64,000 nt of DNA from Enterobacter sp. Bisph1 (GTDB taxonomy: Bacteria > Pseudomonadota > Gammaproteobacteria > Enterobacterales > Enterobacteriaceae). The stretch spans positions 62,001 to 126,000 of the forward strand of contig NZ_JXAG01000034.1 in the NCBI RefSeq assembly GCF_000814905.1, read 5' to 3'. The position numbers and the translations under genes were made by a program. Under the pieces are notes generated by a model. The model was not told the origin of the DNA. It made no database searches and saw only the letters and a program-made list of their open reading frames with translations. Shown here piece by piece: positions 53,369 to 63,893 of the stretch (its first letter is position 1; the number at the start of each line of letters is the position of its first letter).

Positions 53369-55660
53369 TTAATGAGCCGCTTCCGGTTTGTGCTTCTGCG
53401 CACTCTGGAAACCATACTCCAGCTCGTTTTTCTCTTTATTCAGCGATACCGTGACCTGCCCGCCGTCAACCAGCGAACCGAACAGCAGCTCGTTAGCCAG
53501 CGGTTTTTTCAGGTTATCCTGGATAACACGCGCCATCGGTCGGGCACCCATTGCACGATCGTAGCCTTTTTCAGCCAGCCAATCACGCGCTTCCTGGCTG
53601 ACTTCCAGCGAGACGCCTTTCTGATCCAGCTGCACCTGGAGCTCGACGATAAATTTGTCGACCACCTGATGAATCACTTCAGTAGATAAGTGATCGAACC
53701 AGATAATGTTGTCCAGACGGTTGCGGAACTCCGGCGTGAAGATCTTTTTAATCTCTTCCATCGCATCGGTACTGTTATCCTGGTGGATAAGGCCGATGGA
53801 TTTACGCTCGGTTTCACGCACCCCGGCGTTGGTGGTCATCACCAGCACCACGTTGCGGAAATCCGCCTTGCGACCGTTGTTATCGGTCAGCGTACCGTTA
53901 TCCATCACCTGCAACAGCAGGTTAAAGACATCCGGATGCGCTTTTTCGATCTCATCAAGCAGCAGTACCGCATGGGGGTGTTTGATCACCGCATCGGTGA
54001 GCAGACCGCCCTGATCGAAGCCGACATATCCCGGAGGCGCACCGATTAAACGGCTGACCGTGTGGCGCTCCATATACTCGGACATATCAAAGCGCAGCAG
54101 CTCAATACCCAGCGCTTTGGACAGCTGAACCGTCACCTCGGTTTTACCCACGCCGGTTGGACCGGCAAACAGGAAGGACCCGACCGGTTTATGGTCTTGT
54201 CCCAGCCCCGCGCGGCTCATTTTAATGGCTTCGGTTAATGCCTCAATGGCTTTATCCTGACCAAACACCAGCATTTTCAGGCGATCGCCAAGGTTTTTCA
54301 GCGTGTCGCGATCGCTCTGAGAAACACTCTTCTCAGGAATACGCGCGATACGGGCCACCACCGATTCGATATCCGCCACGTTAACGGTTTTCTTACGTTT
54401 GCTGACCGGCATCAGGCGCGCACGCGCACCCGCTTCGTCGATAACGTCGATTGCTTTATCGGGCAGATGACGATCGTTGATATATTTCACCGCCAGCTCG
54501 ACCGCCGCACGCACCGCTTTCGCGGTATAGCGGACGTCATGGTGTGCTTCATACTTCGGTTTCAGGCCGTTGATAATCTGCACCGTTTCCTCAACGGAAG
54601 GTTCAGTGATATCAATTTTCTGGAAGCGACGCGCCAGCGCGCGATCTTTTTCAAAGATGTTGCTGAATTCCTGATAGGTGGTAGAACCCATCACGCGGAT
54701 TTTACCGCTGGAGAGCAGCGGCTTAATCAGGTTGGCGGCATCCACCTGCCCGCCAGACGCAGCGCCTGCACCAATGATGGTATGGATCTCATCGATAAAC
54801 AGAATGCTGTTGTTGTCCTGCTCAAGCTGTTTCAGCAGCGCTTTAAAACGTTTTTCGAAATCACCGCGGTACTTGGTACCGGCCAGTAAAGAACCGATAT
54901 CCAGCGAGTAAATCGTACAATCGGCCATGATTTCAGGAACATCGCCCTGCACAATACGCCACGCCAGACCTTCGGCGATAGCGGTTTTACCGACGCCAGA
55001 TTCACCCACCAGCAGCGGGTTATTCTTACGACGACGACACAGAACCTGAACCGCACGCTCAAGTTCTTTACCACGGCCAATCAGCGGGTCGATTCCTCCC
55101 ACACGAGCAAGCTGATTAAGGTTGGTGGTGAAGTTCTCCATACGTTCCTCCCCGCCTGCCTGCTCTTCGCTATTTACCTGCCCGCTGCTGCTACTGCCAG
55201 GCGCGTCAGATGATGGACCTGGCTCGTCTTTACGCGTGCCGTGAGAGATAAAGTTCACCACATCAAGGCGGCTGACTTCATGTTTACGCAGCAGGTAGGC
55301 CGCTTGTGACTCCTGCTCGCTAAAAATGGCAACCAGCACGTTCGCCCCGGAGACTTCGCTGCGGCCGGATGACTGAACGTGAAACACCGCGCGCTGAAGA
55401 ACACGCTGGAAGCTGAGCGTCGGCTGTGTGTCGCGCTCCTCTTCGCTCATGGGCAGAACGGGTGTGGTTTGTTCGATGAAGGCTTCGAGTTCCTGCCGCA
55501 GCGCCACCATATCCACAGAACACGCTTCCAGCGCTTCGCGGGCAGATGGGTTACTGAGCAACGCCAGTAACAAGTGCTCGACGGTCATAAACTCATGTCG
55601 GTGCTCGCGCGCTCTGGCGAAAGCCATATTTAAACTGAGTTCCAGTTCTTGATTGAGCAT
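53369..55660 (-). CDS. clpA: ClpAP unfoldase subunit ClpA
   Basis: 763-residue AAA+ unfoldase that feeds ClpP; E. coli ClpA has 758 residues, and the extra ones lie in the linker near 145-165 ([12 protein letters not shown]). The N-domain (1-140) binds ClpS. AAA1 has Walker [11 protein letters not shown] and AAA2 has [10 protein letters not shown], with Walker [12 protein letters not shown]. The ClpP-docking loop is KSIGLIHQ. I chose the ATG at 55660 ([14 protein letters not shown]). clpS is 30 nt upstream on the same strand. Confidence 0.98.
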   Translation of the reverse strand: MLNQELELSLNMAFARAREHRHEFMTVEHLLLALLSNPSAREALEACSVDMVALRQELEAFIEQTTPVLPMSEEERDTQPTLSFQRVLQRAVFHVQSSGRSEVSGANVLVAIFSEQESQAAYLLRKHEVSRLDVVNFISHGTRKDEPGPSSDAPGSSSSGQVNSEEQAGGEERMENFTTNLNQLARVGGIDPLIGRGKELERAVQVLCRRRKNNPLLVGESGVGKTAIAEGLAWRIVQGDVPEIMADCTIYSLDIGSLLAGTKYRGDFEKRFKALLKQLEQDNNSILFIDEIHTIIGAGAASGGQVDAANLIKPLLSSGKIRVMGSTTYQEFSNIFEKDRALARRFQKIDITEPSVEETVQIINGLKPKYEAHHDVRYTAKAVRAAVELAVKYINDRHLPDKAIDVIDEAGARARLMPVSKRKKTVNVADIESVVARIARIPEKSVSQSDRDTLKNLGDRLKMLVFGQDKAIEALTEAIKMSRAGLGQDHKPVGSFLFAGPTGVGKTEVTVQLSKALGIELLRFDMSEYMERHTVSRLIGAPPGYVGFDQGGLLTDAVIKHPHAVLLLDEIEKAHPDVFNLLLQVMDNGTLTDNNGRKADFRNVVLVMTTNAGVRETERKSIGLIHQDNSTDAMEEIKKIFTPEFRNRLDNIIWFDHLSTEVIHQVVDKFIVELQVQLDQKGVSLEVSQEARDWLAEKGYDRAMGARPMARVIQDNLKKPLANELLFGSLVDGGQVTVSLNKEKNELEYGFQSAQKHKPEAAH

Positions 55661-55690
55661 AGGCACCTCCCCCAAGTTTCATGCCTGCAT

Positions 55691-56011
55691 TCAGGCCTTT
55701 TCCAGCGTACACAGCAACGGATGCTCGTTCTCCCTCGCGTACATGTTCACCATCGCTACTTTCGTTTCGGCAACCTCGGCGGTGAAAACACCGCAAATCG
55801 CCTTGCCGTGATAGTGAACCGTAAGCATCAGTTGCGTTGCACGTTCAACATCATAAGAAAAGAACTTTTGTAGCACGTCAATAACAAATTCCATCGGCGT
55901 GTAGTCATCGTTCATTAACATAACTTTATACATAGATGGCGGTCTTAGCGCGTCGCGCAGTTTTTCATCCGCCAGGTGCTCGAAATCCAGCCAGCTATTG
56001 CTCTTACCCAT
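55691..56011 (-). CDS. clpS: N-end rule adaptor ClpS
   Basis: 106-residue adaptor that delivers proteins with N-terminal Leu, Phe, Tyr or Trp to ClpAP. The ligand pocket residues are in [11 protein letters not shown] (Asn-Asp-Asp) and the histidine in [11 protein letters not shown]. The start at 56011 ([13 protein letters not shown]) gives the E. coli length. It pairs with clpA downstream and works functionally with Aat. Confidence 0.97.
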   Translation of the reverse strand: MGKSNSWLDFEHLADEKLRDALRPPSMYKVMLMNDDYTPMEFVIDVLQKFFSYDVERATQLMLTVHYHGKAICGVFTAEVAETKVAMVNMYARENEHPLLCTLEKA

Positions 56012-56339
56012 CTTCAACACTTCATCTAAGGTTACAGTTTCCGGCGGCGTTTAATCGGCCGATTAAATGAGTCTAGATGCATTTTCAATCTACATCAGTT
56101 AGCAGATAACAATCATCTATCGTTGCCATCCGCGACGGCTGTCACATTCCGTCGCAATAGCGTTAACTGCTTCAAAATTTTGATGCGCCGCCTCCCAGAA
56201 CCCCTGCCAAATGCTTGACGCGTTACACGAATTATCTAAATTGTACAGTCGAGAGTTGGCGAGGTTTTGAACAACCCGCTCATTCTGCCACCGGTTCATT
56301 CCATCTTACTTGAATAAGATTTACGAAGGATGTCGAAGC
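56012..56339. promoter_or_regulatory. Divergent clpS-cspD control region
   Basis: 328 nt with no gene. For cspD, TTGACG (56215-56220) and TAAATT (56237-56242) with 16-nt spacing make a plausible promoter about 95 nt before the start, and ACGAAGGA precedes the ATG. The clpSA promoter must lie on the other strand near 56040-56110. No repeat or RNA gene seen. Confidence 0.6.
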
Positions 56340-56561
56340 ATGGAAACGGGTACTGTTAAGTGGTTCAACAATGCCAAAGGGTTTGGTTTCATATGCCCTG
56401 AAGGCGGCGGCGAAGATATCTTCGCACATTATTCCACCATTCAGATGGATGGTTACAGAACGTTAAAAGCCGGGCAGACTGTCCGGTTTGATGTACACCA
56501 GGGCCCTAAAGGCAATCACGCCAGCGTTATCGTGCCCGTCGAAATGGAAGCCATGGCCTGA
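56340..56561 (+). CDS. cspD: Cold-shock-like protein CspD
   Basis: 73-residue cold-shock-domain protein; in E. coli CspD is induced in stationary phase and inhibits replication rather than responding to cold. RNP1 KGFGFI and the RNP2-like DIFAHY are present. I chose the ATG at 56340 (METGTVKWFNNAKG); an in-frame start ten codons upstream is not conserved. It is divergent from clpS, and in E. coli CspD is a ClpAP/Lon-linked protein. Confidence 0.96.
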   Translation: METGTVKWFNNAKGFGFICPEGGGEDIFAHYSTIQMDGYRTLKAGQTVRFDVHQGPKGNHASVIVPVEMEAMA

Positions 56562-56597
56562 CGCCTGATACCTCATTGTGTACATGCCGCAGTCAAA

Positions 56598-56625
56598 ATG
56601 CCAGCCCAACGGGCTGGCATTTTTA
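56598..56625. terminator. Terminator between cspD and macB
   Basis: AATGCCAGCCC-AAC-GGGCTGGCATT followed by TTTAT lies between convergent cspD and macB; perfect 11-bp stem. Confidence 0.88.
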
Positions 56626-58572
56626 TCACTCGCGTGCCAACGCATCGACCGGATCCAGCCGCGCCGCATTGCGCGCGGGTAACCAGCCAAACAATACCCC
56701 GGTAAACGTCGAACATAAAAACGCCGTCAACAGCGCCAGCGGTGAAAAACCAATTTCCCAGCCCGGTAAAAAAAGCTGCAGCGTAAAAGCAATCAGCATC
56801 GATAGCGTAACGCCAAGCGCGCCGCCGACAAGACAAACCAGCACCGCCTCGATCAGAAATTGCGATAGTACATCGCCGGCCCGGGCACCGACGGCCATTC
56901 TGATGCCAATTTCGCGAGTTCGCTCGGTAACGGAGACCAGCATAATATTCATCACACCAATGCCGCCGACCAGCAGTGAAATTACCGCCACCAGGGTGAG
57001 AAATAGCTGAAGAGTACGTGTGGTCTTTTCTGCCGTTTTCAATACCCCGTCCATATTCCAGACGAAGAAATCTTTCTTACCGTGGCGCAACGTCAGCAGT
57101 CGGGTAAGCTGCTGCTCGGCCTGCTCACTACTGTAGCCATCATTGACGCGCACGGTAATGGAGTTAAGCCACGACTGACCCATTATGCGCCCGGCGATGG
57201 TGCTATAGGGCAACCAGACGCGCAGGATCTTGCTGCTGCCAAACATCGACTGCTTCTCCTCCGCCACGCCAATCACCGTCGCGGGCATATTACCCACGAG
57301 AATAACTTCGCCGACGACGCTGGCTTTATTCGGAAATAGCTGACGGCGGGTATTGCTGTCAAGAACCACTACCTGCGCACGACCTTTAAGCTGCTCTTCG
57401 TTAAACGAGTTGCCTTCGCTAAAGGTCATGCCGTAAACATTAAAATATTGGCCACTGACGCCATTGGCGCTGGCGGCGATATCGATATTGCCGTAGCGCA
57501 AGCGCAGGTTTTGTGAAACGGCAGGCGTGGCTGAACGTACCCACGGCTGCTTTTGAATGGCCAGTAAGTCGTCATATTTTAGCGCCTGCTGAGATTGTGG
57601 CTCATCGTCGCCAAAATCCTTGCCGGGATACACATCAATGGTATTGGTGCCAATCGAGCGGATATCCGCCAGCACCAGTTGTTTAGCCGCGTCGCCGACC
57701 ACTACAATCGACACCACCGAGGCGATACCGATAATGATGCCAAGCATGGTCAGCAAGGTGCGCATTTTGTTAGCCGCCATCGCGCGCCAGGCCATGGTTA
57801 GCGCTTCCTGAAAACGGCTGATAAATTGCCGCCCGCCGCCCGCCTGCGTCAGTACGGCATCGTGATTCGCGGGCGATACAGCTTCCGCTTTTGCCGGCGG
57901 ATTGCTAATAATCTCGCCGTCACGAATTTCGATCACCCGTTCCGCCTGGGCAGCAATCTGCGGATCGTGGGTGACGATAATTACCGTATGCCCGCGATCG
58001 CGCAACTGGTGCAGGATCGCCATCACCTCTTCGCCGGAGTGGCTATCCAGTGCGCCGGTCGGTTCATCCGCCAGAATCACCTGCCCGCCGTTCATCAGCG
58101 CGCGGGCGATACTCACGCGCTGCTGCTGGCCGCCAGAGAGCTGCGAAGGCTGGTAATCCGCCCGCTCCCCTAGCCCAAGACGCTCCAGCAACCCTTTGGC
58201 GCGCTCGAGCCTGGCTTTGCGTTCAGTGCCCGCGTACACCGCCGGAACTTCAACGTTCTGCGCGGCCGTCAGATGAGAAAGCAGATGATAACGCTGGAAG
58301 ATAAAGCCAAAATGTTCGCGCCGCAGCTGTGCCAGCGCATCACTACTGAGCAAGGAGACATCTTTTCCCGCCACCCGATAAGTGCCGCTGGTGGGTTTAT
58401 CCAGGCAGCCAAGGATATTCATCAGCGTGGATTTACCGGAGCCGGAGGCACCAACGATGGCCACCATTTCACCCGCGTTAATACGTAGCGTAACGCCTTT
58501 TAACACCTCGACCAGCCCATCGCCGGAGGGATAGCTGCGGCGAATGTTATTCAGCTCCAGCAAGGCGGTCAT
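56626..58572 (-). CDS. macB: Macrolide/peptide efflux ABC protein MacB
   Basis: 648-residue inner-membrane ABC protein, the same length as in E. coli. With MacA and TolC it drives export of macrolides, enterotoxin and other substrates from the periplasm. The N-terminal ATPase has Walker [11 protein letters not shown] (residues 40-49), signature [15 protein letters not shown] and Walker [13 protein letters not shown]. Then come one membrane helix (about 275-300), a large periplasmic domain (300-520) and three C-terminal helices of the FtsX type. It overlaps macA by 4 nt. Confidence 0.96.
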   Translation of the reverse strand: MTALLELNNIRRSYPSGDGLVEVLKGVTLRINAGEMVAIVGASGSGKSTLMNILGCLDKPTSGTYRVAGKDVSLLSSDALAQLRREHFGFIFQRYHLLSHLTAAQNVEVPAVYAGTERKARLERAKGLLERLGLGERADYQPSQLSGGQQQRVSIARALMNGGQVILADEPTGALDSHSGEEVMAILHQLRDRGHTVIIVTHDPQIAAQAERVIEIRDGEIISNPPAKAEAVSPANHDAVLTQAGGGRQFISRFQEALTMAWRAMAANKMRTLLTMLGIIIGIASVVSIVVVGDAAKQLVLADIRSIGTNTIDVYPGKDFGDDEPQSQQALKYDDLLAIQKQPWVRSATPAVSQNLRLRYGNIDIAASANGVSGQYFNVYGMTFSEGNSFNEEQLKGRAQVVVLDSNTRRQLFPNKASVVGEVILVGNMPATVIGVAEEKQSMFGSSKILRVWLPYSTIAGRIMGQSWLNSITVRVNDGYSSEQAEQQLTRLLTLRHGKKDFFVWNMDGVLKTAEKTTRTLQLFLTLVAVISLLVGGIGVMNIMLVSVTERTREIGIRMAVGARAGDVLSQFLIEAVLVCLVGGALGVTLSMLIAFTLQLFLPGWEIGFSPLALLTAFLCSTFTGVLFGWLPARNAARLDPVDALARE

Positions 58573-59684
58573 TGCGCCGCTCCGCTTTTCTGCTCGCCAA
58601 TTACCACTTCTTCGCCCGCATCCAGCCCCTTCGTTACCACTACGTCGGTATCGTTTCGCGCCCCCAGCATCACTTCCCGCTCGCGGGTTTCGCCATTACG
58701 CAGCACCTTTACTTTGTAGCGGTTGTCGCCGACGGGATCGCCAAGCGCCGCCAGTGGGATAGTAATAACGTTTTTTAAGCCGGTGAGCTGGATATGCACC
58801 TGCGCGGTCATATCAAGGCGCAATATGCCCTGCGGATTAGGCACTTCAAACCGCGCGTAATAGAAAATGGCGTCGTTAACCTTTTCCGGCGTCGGCAGAA
58901 TATCTTTTAGCTGCCCTTCAAATCGGGTTGCCGGATCGCCCAGCACGGTAAACCACGCTTTCTGCCCCGGTTTCAGGTGAATCACATCCGCTTCTGAAAC
59001 CTGCGCTTTCACCAGCATCGTGCTCATATCGGCAAGCGTCAGGATATTTGGCGCTTGCTGCACGGCGATAACCGTCTGTCCCTGAAGGGTGGTGATTTGC
59101 GTCACTTCCCCCGCCATTGGCGCAATAATACGCGTGTAATCGAGGTTCGTTTTAGCCGTATCAAGGCTCGCCTGATTACGCTGGATCTGCGCATCAATGG
59201 TACTGATTTTCGCTTGTTTAACCACCACATCCGTCGCCGAGGTATCCAGTTCCTGGCGGGAAATTAAATTACTTTTCACCAGCTGCTGTTGGCGCGCCAG
59301 CGTGACCTGCGCCAGTTTCAGTTCGGCCTGCGCCTGGCGACGCTGCGCCCGTAGCTCCATTAACGTGGCATTCACTTCCTTAATCTGGTTTTCAGCTTGA
59401 TCGGGGTCGATCACGCCTAATAGCTGATCTTTTTTTACTTTATCGCCGATATTCACCGACAGCGTTTTCAACTGACCACTCACCTGCGCACCGACATCCA
59501 CCTTGCGCAACGCATCGAGCTTGCCGGTCGCCAGCACGCTTTGTTGCAGTTCACCGGGACGCACAATGAGCGTCTGGTACTGTACAACCGGGGCGTTAAG
59601 CTTGCCCCATAACCAGAATGCCGCCAGCAAAACAGCGACTGCCAGCACAATAATGATCGTCCTGCGTTTTCCCTTCAGTTTCAT
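58569..59684 (-). CDS. macA: Periplasmic adaptor MacA
   Basis: 371-residue membrane-fusion protein of the HlyD family, linking MacB to TolC and stimulating the MacB ATPase. A single N-terminal membrane anchor (about residues 8-27) is followed by a lipoyl domain interrupted by a long helical hairpin (about 90-175, rich in Gln, Ala and Arg), then beta-barrel and membrane-proximal domains. It starts the macAB operon; a PhoP-box-like sequence lies about 50 nt upstream. Confidence 0.95.
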   Translation of the reverse strand: MKLKGKRRTIIIVLAVAVLLAAFWLWGKLNAPVVQYQTLIVRPGELQQSVLATGKLDALRKVDVGAQVSGQLKTLSVNIGDKVKKDQLLGVIDPDQAENQIKEVNATLMELRAQRRQAQAELKLAQVTLARQQQLVKSNLISRQELDTSATDVVVKQAKISTIDAQIQRNQASLDTAKTNLDYTRIIAPMAGEVTQITTLQGQTVIAVQQAPNILTLADMSTMLVKAQVSEADVIHLKPGQKAWFTVLGDPATRFEGQLKDILPTPEKVNDAIFYYARFEVPNPQGILRLDMTAQVHIQLTGLKNVITIPLAALGDPVGDNRYKVKVLRNGETREREVMLGARNDTDVVVTKGLDAGEEVVIGEQKSGAAQ

Positions 59685-59731
59685 AAAAATCCCAGATAAT
59701 CGGACCTGCGGTTATAGAGACCATTCTTAAC

Positions 59732-59748
59732 TAAACAAATTATCAACG
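59732..59748 (-). promoter_or_regulatory. PhoP-box-like direct repeat upstream of macA
   Basis: On the minus strand CGTTGA-TAATT-TGTTTA resembles the PhoP direct repeat (G/T)GTTTA-N5-(G/T)GTTTA: the second half is perfect and the first has two mismatches. TATAAC, a possible -10, follows about 15 nt downstream toward macA, slightly more than the usual spacing. By eye only. Confidence 0.35.
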
Positions 59749-59811
59749 AAACAGAAAATTCTTATTTTCCTCATCATTTAGATAGATAGCGTTGTATCAA
59801 TCCATGTTGAA

Positions 59812-60807
59812 ATGACGCCATTCTTGTGTGACCCGGATTTTATTTTCAACATGTCCATTATTGCTCATACCCCTCATGCGGAATTCACGCTGCCGAAAAC
59901 AGCGGGGCAACTCTTCCGCAGCTTAATTTCTGGCGAACTGATGCCTGGCCTTGCCTGGCAGAATCCGGCTTACCGCCGCAAATTTCTCCTGCGCTCCCTC
60001 GCCACGCCGGTCGACACCGCGCGCTATCTTTCTCGCCTGGTCGAACTCCCTTTATTAGGGCAGATGTTACAAGTTCAACCCGGCCTGCCCTGTCGGTTAC
60101 ATCGCCCGTGGCTCTCTATCAATATGAGCCGGACGCAGACGGCGCAGGCCATTTGCGGGCATTACGAAAATATGGCCCGCTTGCTGCCCGCTGCGTTTAT
60201 CAATAGCTATCTGAGTAAGTCTGGTCTGAAGCTGGCGATCCTGACAGGCAAAGATGAGCAGACGTATTCGGTGCGAATCTGTGCAGATTTTATGCAAGAT
60301 AAAGAGGGCGAAGCGACGCTGCTTTTCTGCGATGCCGACGATACCCGGCTGGCGGAGCTGACCTTCACCCTATGTTCATTCGCCGGGAAAAACACACTCT
60401 ATATCGGCGGACTACAGGGTGCAAAAGCGCATGTTCCCCATGAGGCGATTCAGTTAGCCACGAAAGCCTGTCACGGCCTGTTCCCGAAACGTCTGCTGGT
60501 GGAAACGCTGATGGCGATGGCGCAATTTCTGCAGATTGAGCAGATCCGCGCCGTGAGCAATGAAACGCATATTTATCGCAACGCGCGTTACAGCAAGAAA
60601 AAACAGGGTCTGTTGCATGCGGATTACAACAGCTTCTGGGCCTCGCTGGGCGGCGCTGTCGATGAGCATGGCGATTATGTTCTGCCGCTGACCATGCCGC
60701 GTAAACCAATGGAAGAGATCGCCAGTAAAAAACGTTCTGAGTATCGCCGCCGCTACGCGTTGCTCGACAGCCTGCAACAGCAGACTGCCGCCCACTGCCA
60801 GAATTAA
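59812..60807 (+). CDS. ybjX: YbjX, DUF535 (VirK/YbjX) family protein
   Basis: 331-residue protein of the DUF535 family. Relatives such as VirK in Shigella and Salmonella are tied to virulence factor export or resistance to cationic peptides, but the biochemical activity is unknown. A conserved N-terminal ISGELMPGLAWQNPAYRRKFLLRSL (about 43-67) and a C-terminal KRSEYRRRYALLDSL can be seen. No signal peptide or clear membrane segment is present. Two starts are possible, 59812 and 59851; neither has a strong ribosome site, and I kept the longer one because its length fits E. coli YbjX. Its stop overlaps the ybjD stop by 4 nt. Confidence 0.85.
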   Translation: MTPFLCDPDFIFNMSIIAHTPHAEFTLPKTAGQLFRSLISGELMPGLAWQNPAYRRKFLLRSLATPVDTARYLSRLVELPLLGQMLQVQPGLPCRLHRPWLSINMSRTQTAQAICGHYENMARLLPAAFINSYLSKSGLKLAILTGKDEQTYSVRICADFMQDKEGEATLLFCDADDTRLAELTFTLCSFAGKNTLYIGGLQGAKAHVPHEAIQLATKACHGLFPKRLLVETLMAMAQFLQIEQIRAVSNETHIYRNARYSKKKQGLLHADYNSFWASLGGAVDEHGDYVLPLTMPRKPMEEIASKKRSEYRRRYALLDSLQQQTAAHCQN

Positions 60808-62462
60808 TCTGCGCGCCCGCGCGCCAGCCACAGCACGCGGGAAAACATCTTACGCAACAGATGCGGTACCGACTCCACGCCGCGTCTGCCCGCCTCCAGC
60901 GCCACTTCAATCGCCAGATCGGGTTTTGACGAACGGCGGATCGCCTTAACGATCACCCGGCGGATATTCATCGGCACGTTTGGCGGGAGCTGTGCGACGC
61001 GATGATAGACATCGGCGAACCCTTCGCGGTACATAAAATGTTCCATATCGAGGGCCGGCAGCGCGGTCAGATGATCGCGCATGCGATCCCTGTCATTATC
61101 CAGCAGGCTGCCTACGGTGGCGGCATATTTTTTCCCCGCCTCATCACCATCCACCAGCACATGCCATTCAATGCCCATGCGGCGGGCAAATTTAATCAGC
61201 GGCTTTAACCCGGACTGGGCAAACTCAATCACTTTCACCCCTTCGGCATCAAAATGATGACCGCATTGACGGGCCAGTTCGTTGATTACCCAATTTTCCG
61301 TCTCCCCTTCCACCAGCAGCCAGCAGCGGGCAAACAGCGAAGAGGGGCGGTTAACGCGGATATGAAAGGCAATGCGCCGTGCATCTTCGGCGTTTAACCC
61401 GCCGGGCCCCAGACGCCAGGCCGCCACCCGCGACGATTCACGTACCAGCCGGCAAAGCTGTTCAACGGGCGTTAAAGAGAGTAGTTCACTGGAATTGGTG
61501 GTAGTTATTTTTTGCAACGGCAGCAGGTTCAGCAGTTGCCAGGCTACGGAAAGCATAATTGGGTGCAGCCGCGTTTCCGGGTCTTCCACCAGCAGTAGCG
61601 GCCGCGCGTCGCGATCGAGATGCACCGAGCCTTTCGCCTGCAGCAGCGTGGCGAAAAACCCCAGCAGGATCACCCGATACATGCGACCACCAGGCTTATC
61701 AATAATGCGGTTGATAATATCGAGGTAGCGCCAGCTGCGTTGCTCATCATGGGAGCGACGGCGCATCAGCCGCTGGTGCGATGCGCCACTGCCCTGTTCG
61801 GCGAAATAGTGCTCCAGCAACTGCACCATCGCTGACAAGCCATGACGTATCTGCCCGTCGGTTAAATTCTGCGGACGGGCTATCAGCTCTTGTGAGAGTA
61901 AATCGAGCTGGCGCGCGGTGATCTCCATCAGCGGCATTTCCGGCACGCTATCATCACGGATGCGGCGCATAAAGCGGGCATCGCGCAGCCGCAGCACCGG
62001 CATCAGCCGCACGAGGTGGCGCGCGCTTTCGTCGATATCCGCCAGCGGCAGCATATCGCCCTGCGCATCAAGAAAACCGCGCAGCGTCATCACGCTGCCA
62101 TCGTCGGCCAGTTCGCCTTCGTGGCGATAGAAGAGGCGGCGATAACCGTCATCGCCGGCAATCCAGCACTCGGCCAGCGGGCGATAGCGCCGCACGCGGT
62201 AGCGTCCGGGTTCCGATTCGCGAAAGGTGAGAATAATGTGCAGGTGATGTTCACGCCCTTGCAGATCCCCCGGCGGGAACCAAAAGTCCTCGCGAACAAA
62301 ATGGTACAGATCCGTCTGCGGTGATAACAACAGCGTTAAGGCGTCCAGCAGGCTCGATTTACCCCAGGCATTTTCGCCAATTAACACATTGTTTTGCTCA
62401 AGCATCAGCGATAAACGGTTAATGCCACGAAAGCCGACAATCTCCACGCGCTCCAGAATCAT
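60804..62462 (-). CDS. ybjD: OLD-family ATPase/nuclease YbjD
   Basis: 552-residue OLD-family protein, equal in length to E. coli YbjD. The N-terminal ABC-type ATPase has Walker A GENAWGKSS (residues 29-37), signature-like and Walker B segments, the latter in RPLLLVEDPETRLHP. The C-terminal TOPRIM domain shows WLLVEGETENWVINELA and HVLVDGDEAG, the acidic metal-binding residues. OLD proteins are ATP-dependent nucleases; the host role of YbjD is not known. I chose the ATG at 62462 (MILERVEIVGFRG); 45 further codons upstream are open but not conserved. No UvrD-like helicase partner (as in Gabija) is nearby. Confidence 0.92.
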   Translation of the reverse strand: MILERVEIVGFRGINRLSLMLEQNNVLIGENAWGKSSLLDALTLLLSPQTDLYHFVREDFWFPPGDLQGREHHLHIILTFRESEPGRYRVRRYRPLAECWIAGDDGYRRLFYRHEGELADDGSVMTLRGFLDAQGDMLPLADIDESARHLVRLMPVLRLRDARFMRRIRDDSVPEMPLMEITARQLDLLSQELIARPQNLTDGQIRHGLSAMVQLLEHYFAEQGSGASHQRLMRRRSHDEQRSWRYLDIINRIIDKPGGRMYRVILLGFFATLLQAKGSVHLDRDARPLLLVEDPETRLHPIMLSVAWQLLNLLPLQKITTTNSSELLSLTPVEQLCRLVRESSRVAAWRLGPGGLNAEDARRIAFHIRVNRPSSLFARCWLLVEGETENWVINELARQCGHHFDAEGVKVIEFAQSGLKPLIKFARRMGIEWHVLVDGDEAGKKYAATVGSLLDNDRDRMRDHLTALPALDMEHFMYREGFADVYHRVAQLPPNVPMNIRRVIVKAIRRSSKPDLAIEVALEAGRRGVESVPHLLRKMFSRVLWLARGRAD

Positions 62463-62865
62463 TCTTCCTCCGGCAGTTGGCTTTTTCCGCCTGTCCCGTA
62501 AGAAGTATAGCGGGAGCAAAAGCGGCAAATCATGCGCTAAGTACAAAATATTATTGAAATTAAAGCGGTTGCGCGCGGGATTTATCATCGCACACACGCC
62601 AGCGACGGGAGATAAGCCCCTCGCCGCTTTTCAAACAACGCGGGTAATGCGGCGTTATGCAATAATAAAAAAGTCTCTCCTGGCTAAAGGAGAAAATAAG
62701 CGGCGGCGTGGCTCAGCTAACGTAGCGGAAAAAGGCAATATATCGATGCCGCTGCTTTCACCGTCTATTTTGGATATTCATTCCCTTTTTTTGCCGCTTT
62801 ACTCATTTTCCTGCTTTGGGTAGTGTGTTCAGGGATGTTTCACTTTGCAAGGATTCGGGCGCTTC
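62463..62865. promoter_or_regulatory. Divergent ybjD-lysO control region
   Basis: 403 nt between divergent genes. No conserved gene is visible. A short plus-strand frame at 62647-62823 is rich in Lys and Arg in its first half (see findings). E. coli lysO is repressed through ArgR; an A/T-rich TATGCAATAATAAAA near 62656 is the nearest thing to an ARG half-box, but the match is poor. Confidence 0.5.
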
Positions 62866-63765
62866 ATGTTTTCAGGACTGTTAATTATTCTTCTGCCGTT
62901 GCTTATCGGTTACCTTATTCCCCTGCGTCACGCTGCTGCGCTAAAACTAATCAATAAAATGCTCAGTTGGATCGTTTATCTGATCCTCTTTTTTATGGGT
63001 ATCAGCCTCGCCTTTCTCGATAATCTCAGCGCTAACCTGCTGTCGATATTTCACTACTCAGCGGTCAGCGTAACGGTCATTCTGCTGTGTAATGCCGCCG
63101 GGCTATTGTGGCTGGAACGGACGCTGCCCTGGCATCATCAGCATCAGCAGGAAAAATTGCCCTCGCGTATTGCGATGGCGCTGGAATCTCTGCAACTGTG
63201 CGGCGTGGTGGTTATCGGCTTTGCGATTGGTCTTTCCGGGCTGGCATTTTTGCACTACGCCACCAAGGCCAGCGAATACACGCTAATTTTCCTGTTGTTG
63301 CTGGTGGGGATACAGTTGCGCAACAGCGGCATGACGCTAAAACAGATTGTCCTAAACCGCAGGGGAATGATCATCGCCGTGGTGGTGGCCATCAGCTCGC
63401 TGGCGGCCGGCGCAATTAATGCGCTTATTCTCGGCCTGCCGCTGAAAACTGGTCTGGCGATGGCTTCCGGCTTCGGCTGGTACTCACTGTCGGGTATTCT
63501 GCTGACGGAATCCTTCGGTCCGGTGATTGGCAGCGCGGCGTTCTTTAACGATCTGGCGCGCGAGCTTATCGCCATTATGCTGATCCCGGGGCTGGTGCGC
63601 CGCAGCCGCTCTACGGCGCTGGGTCTGTCGGGCGCCACGTCGATGGATTTCACCCTGCCGGTTTTGCAGCGCTCCGGTGGCCTGGAGCTGGTCCCCGCCG
63701 CGATTGTGCACGGTTTTATTCTTAGTTTGCTGGTCCCGCTGTTAATCGCCTTTTTCTCCGCCTGA
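62866..63765 (+). CDS. lysO: Lysine exporter LysO (YbjE)
   Basis: 299-residue inner-membrane exporter of L-lysine (and the analogue thialysine), with about eight membrane helices. The family blocks PSRIAMALESLQLCGVV, ASGFGWYSLSGILLTESFGP and GATSMDFTLPVLQRSGG are intact, including the acidic residues needed for transport. I chose the ATG at 62866 (MFSGLLIILLPLLIGYLIPL), giving the E. coli length; an in-frame start seven codons upstream is less likely. Confidence 0.95.
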   Translation: MFSGLLIILLPLLIGYLIPLRHAAALKLINKMLSWIVYLILFFMGISLAFLDNLSANLLSIFHYSAVSVTVILLCNAAGLLWLERTLPWHHQHQQEKLPSRIAMALESLQLCGVVVIGFAIGLSGLAFLHYATKASEYTLIFLLLLVGIQLRNSGMTLKQIVLNRRGMIIAVVVAISSLAAGAINALILGLPLKTGLAMASGFGWYSLSGILLTESFGPVIGSAAFFNDLARELIAIMLIPGLVRRSRSTALGLSGATSMDFTLPVLQRSGGLELVPAAIVHGFILSLLVPLLIAFFSA

Positions 63766-63798
63766 TACTCCTCTGGCGGTAGTCGTCTGCCGCCAAAC

Positions 63799-63893
63799 TT
63801 GCGCTAAATCAATCTCACGTCAAATTGGCGAAAAATCGCTTTTAAGCCTTGCCACACCCGCATTATCTTAAACATGTATTTCAAATATAACTT
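63799..63893 (+). promoter_or_regulatory. hcp promoter with FNR- and NsrR-like sites
   Basis: An FNR-like site TTGCG-CTAA-ATCAA (63799-63812) lies about 70 nt before the likely start point set by the -10 TATCTT (63864-63869). An NsrR-type imperfect palindrome, AACATGTATTT and AAATATAACTT around one C, occupies 63871-63893, over the start point. This matches the E. coli hcp arrangement as I recall it: anaerobic activation by FNR from a distal site and repression by NsrR until nitric oxide appears. Confidence 0.7.

Noticed and set aside
60495-60502. Chi-like octamer GCTGGTGG in ybjX, and another at 63300-63307
   Set aside because: Chi is very frequent in enterobacterial coding DNA; two hits carry no information.
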